Source of the DNA: Solenopsis invicta
Lineage: Eukaryota; Arthropoda; Insecta; Hymenoptera; Formicidae
Length of the DNA: 64,000 bases
Direction of reading: 5' to 3'
NCBI RefSeq assembly: GCF_016802725.1
Contig: NC_052679.1
Location: 23,121,561 to 23,185,560 of the forward strand
The stretch's first letter is position 1; each line of letters starts with the position of its first letter. Positions 60,700-64,000 of this stretch are shown here, one piece after another. The notes under the pieces are model-generated. The model saw nothing but the letters and a program-made list of their open reading frames with translations. It was not told where the DNA came from and did not search any database. The translations under genes were made by a program, and so were the position numbers.

Positions 60700-60980
60700 T
60701 AAGATAATAATTAATTAAAAGGTTAAATTTAAATAATAAAGTCAAAAAGTTATTGGCTTTTAATTTAACTTAGATAATTTTAAATGGTTTAATTTTTAAT
60801 TTTTAAATTAGTTATTTTTGAAACATATAAACTTTAATTTATTAATCTTATTTTCAAGCTAAAAATTTATGTAAAAGAAAAAAAATATAAAAAATTGCAT
60901 TCCCACATAAAAAACAAAATTTCTTTTAATTTTATATAAACTTAATTTATAAAAATAAAATATTAAATTTAGTTGATTCA
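60700..60980. repeat. AT-rich dispersed repeat, copy 3 (inverse orientation)
   Basis: Shares TTTAATTTTTAATTTTTAAA, TAGTTATTTTTGAAACATAT and AAACTTTAATTTATTAA words, as reverse complement, with 20-250 and 8560-8720. Ends not defined. Confidence 0.4.
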
Positions 60981-61140
60981 CATTATATTTGGAGTATTCC
61001 CTAGAATATTATACAAATATTATTAAAAATTAAAATAATATTAAAATAATATTTCAAAAATATTCAATATTTTTTAATATTATTTTAATATTATGGGACT
61101 ATTATATCAATAATTATTATACGCGCTTGAGATATCTTTA

Positions 61141-61282
61141 GGCCGAGTTTTCATGTATCGTACGAGAAGTCTTTTCAAGTCTGTTGATTGGCTGTGGAAT
61201 AAAGAAATTCTTGGATCTCTTTGTCCTGTAACCAATCAACTAGCTTGGAAAGCCTTGTCGCACGACACATGAAATAGCGGCC
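61141..61282. mobile_element. PIF/Harbinger-like MITE (142 bp) with TTA duplication
   Basis: GGCCGAGTTTTCATGTATCG at the left and, inverted, GGCCGCTATTTCATGTGTCG at the right; the arms continue through GTTGATTGG to form an almost complete hairpin. TTA flanks both sides (61138-61140 and 61283-61285). GG-starting ends with a TTA duplication point to PIF/Harbinger. Each arm carries an ATTGG/CCAAT word, upstream of the zinc-finger gene. Confidence 0.75.
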
Positions 61283-62602
61283 TTATATTGTACTTTTGTG
61301 TGGTTTCTCATCTACTTCGCTTGCTAATTCCTTGTTTCTTTCTGCGCGGACTCTATTATTCCAAAATTTCCAAATACCAATTTCCAATTTCGTTTATAGG
61401 TTATGAGCGTTATTTACAGTTATTTATGCATAATCTCCGATGATGAGATAGCGTTTGTGAGATCTTTTCTGTGGTATAATGATATCCTGCGTAGTCAACG
61501 ACTGTTCTTCTACTAAGAATACGAGAATAAAGGGCAATCCGATTAGATTCTTTCCTTTCCCGGAGAACGATCTGTGAGTGATTCCTCTATAACGATCAAC
61601 GCTCTGGTATAATCGTTCAGTTTCTTTGTTGAATACTGGGAGGAAAAGTCAGTGGCTTCGTAACTGCAATTTAGCGTCCAGCGATAAGAAAATCCGGCAC
61701 CTTTGCGAGCTTCATTTTGAGAAGAATCAATTTACCACGTCCGGAGACTTGAAGACCACCGCCATTCCCACATTTCCCACTCTATTCGATAAAGGAGGTT
61801 AGTAAGCTCAGTCAGGAACATCTTACAAAAATATTGACAACTATTCTTTAGATATTTCATTATCCATTTATTAAAAGGTCGTCGAAAGAAGAAAAATGAC
61901 TATGATAATCTGGCTCAAGTGCCATAGTGCCTAAATAATGGCATGGAATTGGCTTCTATCTATGCTAATGCATTATTGCTAGATTCAATTGCAGCTTGTG
62001 TGTCTATTAGCTTTAAGCAATTTAGGAAACTTTTGTAACTGTGTGACGATTTTAACAATATGAATGTTATTTTCAATTAGTGATAACTGTAAAAAGATCA
62101 AGATATCTAAATATGTCTTCATACAGCTATATAAATAATATAGTCTATAAAAGTTATTAATTGGTATTAAGTTGTCACAAAATATTGAGTGGAATGTTGT
62201 TTGAGACCATTCAGATTATTGTATTCTAACATAATGATACCAAAACAAGTTGCAAATTGAGCAGCAATAAATTACTATAGATAGCATTCCCAGTTCCAGG
62301 TAGCTTTACTACAACACACAGTCAAATGGTTGCCATGGTCATTTTTATTAGACAACTTTTCTTGTTTTTATCAAAAATCTATTAAGCCCATTAAGATTTT
62401 GTTTTCTTTCGATCTTTTTTTGGTTTGTGGTTTTAATGAAATTCCACTGTATACATAGTACAATTTGATAGTAAAACTGTTTATATTAAGATCATTTATA
62501 GAAGTATCTTACAATTGTTCTAAACTATATCTTTATTTTTACAAAAATAAAATTTTTATTGTCTAATATTGTAATAAAATGTAATATATATGTAATTTGT
62601 AG

Positions 62603-62736
62603 AATCTTTGAAAGAACAAAAGGCGAAGAATATGTCACAGGCAACACCAATGAAAGTATCATTGAAACGAAAGAAATTAGATGAACATTCACCTGCTTTA
62701 GTGACACCACCACTGAGTCCATCCATGCAAGAGAAT
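62603..62736 (+). CDS. Zinc-finger gene, first recognised coding exon
   Basis: The acceptor is TTTGTAG|A and the donor AAT|GTAAGC. The first ATG (62632) opens a 35-codon segment, MSQATPMKVSLKRKKLDEHS followed by PALVTPPLSPSMQEN. KRKK looks like a nuclear localisation signal, and TPPLSP contains proline-directed phosphorylation sites. The frame is open upstream of this ATG to the acceptor, so an earlier exon might add residues. It joins at phase 0 to the exon at 63539. Confidence 0.65.
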
Positions 62737-63538
62737 GTAAGCTTATTTTTAAAGATAGCAAACTTTTTGAACATAAATTGAATAAGATAAGATTTGATTG
62801 AATATGAAATTAATATCTTTGAATAGTATATGAAACTGTTTTTACTTTTAATTTAATAGAATCAATTAAAATTGGAAAAAGGTAGATGATTAGAGCGGAT
62901 CTTAGTGCTTGAGTAATATTTTATATGTGATTTTATGTATATTTATTATTTTCTAGTTCTTTGAAATGCACTTTGGTACTCTTAATTTTGAAATGCAGTT
63001 TTTAAATTAAATCAGAACAGTTCTTTATAGTATTTTAGGATGGGAAGATTTTATAAATGCTTGTTGACATTAATATTATTAAATTGATTTATCAATTTAA
63101 TACTGTGATGTTATTTTAATTTAATTTAAGCACAACCATGATTACATACCCTTGACACTTTTAGAAAATGATATTTAAAATAACTTGTGTAATTAATATT
63201 CTATTACACAGTAATCTTTTTTATTATCTATTAGGTGTAAATAAATAATCCACTATTTTTTATGAAATTCAACGTTTAATATTGAATCATACCAGTATAA
63301 TTTAATTATGAAAGTAATCTCCATTATGTTTTAATACTTTCCTCTATCTATCAGAATTTTGGCTTGAAAGATTTGTTTTTTCTTGCGATGAATTCATTAT
63401 GATTTGATTTGATTCAATTTGGTGTCAAGAAACCTTGATTAACACATCTTTATTTATTTTTACTTATTTAGTTAGCATACATTTAGAAAACGCTAATAAA
63501 TCATAGATGTACATTTATATTCCTATGTTATATTGCAG

Positions 63539-64000
63539 ATCGAAGATTTGTTTAGCGGAAATAAAGACACTCAGTCAATGAATCAAGTAACAGCTATAAA
63601 CGGTTCCACTTTATCAACTTCTATGACACATGGGAATTCTCAGGCAAATGCAAAGACATATCGTCTGATAATACAAATTGACAAGATACGAGGCAAACCA
63701 GCCCCGAAGTGTAAAAAAATAATGCCTTTGATCAAATTTAAGAGCACGATAAACACAGGAACGAACGAAAGTGGTACGGCAATAAAACATCGGTCGTTGC
63801 GTATGAAACCCTGTCCTCAGGGTTTGTGCAAATTGAAGAAATGTATGTATCAATCAAAACCAGCATTTCAATGTGAAGTATGTGATAAATATTACATCGT
63901 GCAGACAGGAGAAATCAAGAATTTCCTTTGCACCAAATGTAATAAAACTTTTCCTAATTCACAATCTTTACAAGAACATGTCAAAAAGCATTTTAAGTGT
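63539..64000 (+). CDS. C2H2 zinc-finger protein, partial (runs off window)
   Basis: Acceptor TTGCAG|A, then 154 in-frame codons to the window edge. After a Ser/Thr/Asn-rich stretch comes a basic region (AYR-like TYRLIIQIDKIRGKPAPKCK, then KIMPLIKFKST). A cysteine cluster follows (CPQGLCKLKKCMY, then FQCEVCDKYYIV) and a canonical finger: C-x2-C-x12-H-x3-H in CTKCNKTFPNSQSLQEHVKK plus H. FKC at the very end suggests another finger begins. Probably a nuclear DNA-binding protein; the specific orthologue is not recognised and no symbol is given. The 3' part is missing from this window. Confidence 0.8.
   Translation, partial: MEDLFSGNKDTQSMNQVTAINGSTLSTSMTHGNSQANAKTYRLIIQIDKIRGKPAPKCKKIMPLIKFKSTINTGTNESGTAIKHRSLRMKPCPQGLCKLKKCMYQSKPAFQCEVCDKYYIVQTGEIKNFLCTKCNKTFPNSQSLQEHVKKHFKC

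Larger units (their letters stand above)
59982..62602. promoter_or_regulatory. Divergent region between EXD2 and the zinc-finger gene
   Basis: About 2.6 kb holding both 5' regions. GC-richer sequence at 59990-60660 includes a plus-strand TATAAAAG at about 60354. A strongly AT-rich stretch follows (60700-61110, related inversely to 20-250 and 8270-8730). A TTA-flanked MITE with CCAAT words occupies 61141-61282. A plausible 5' UTR exon end is AAAGGAG|GTTAGT near 61797. No complete gene lies here. Confidence 0.4.

Overview
This window is animal nuclear DNA. Genes are split by GT-AG introns, the gene-poor DNA is AT-rich and full of short inverted-repeat transposons (MITEs) and (AG)n/(CA)n microsatellites, and the proteins look insect-like. 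A hymenopteran, probably an ant, fits best. That species-level guess is inference from the repeat style and protein character, not a database match.

Layout. Bases 1-20,435 hold no convincing protein gene. They hold a dense set of small DNA transposons: a hAT-like MITE, two elements with TTA target duplications or none clear, a 1.27-kb element with a matching 8-bp target duplication, a MITE interrupted by a second 1.2-kb element, and an internally deleted mariner at 17.6-18.2 kb. Part of 11.3-20.4 kb may be a long 3' UTR of the next gene. Bases 20,436-54,862 (minus strand) are one gene, the attractin orthologue (Drosophila distracted). I place 12 coding exons whose phases join into 1,328 codons plus a stop; intron 1 alone is 26.7 kb and holds further MITEs, two large palindromes, tandem duplications and two hammerhead-ribozyme-like motifs. 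Bases 56,293-56,706 (plus) encode Tim16/Pam16 in a single exon. Bases 57,111-59,981 (minus) encode an EXD2-type 3'-5' exonuclease in seven exons (612 codons). From 62,603 a plus-strand C2H2 zinc-finger gene begins and runs off the window.

How the genes relate. Attractin is a single-pass cell-surface protein. Tim16 and EXD2 are both linked to mitochondria in other animals and are convergent neighbours with about 400 bp between their stop codons. EXD2 and the zinc-finger gene are divergent, with 2.6 kb between their coding starts. I see no shared operon-like logic, as expected in an animal genome.

No wholly new biological system is evident. The most notable points are: attractin with no visible C-type lectin domain; well-bounded, apparently uncatalogued MITEs with target duplications; a nearly perfect 190-bp palindrome; and two hammerhead-like cores in the attractin intron. 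All family names come from recognition by eye; no search was run.
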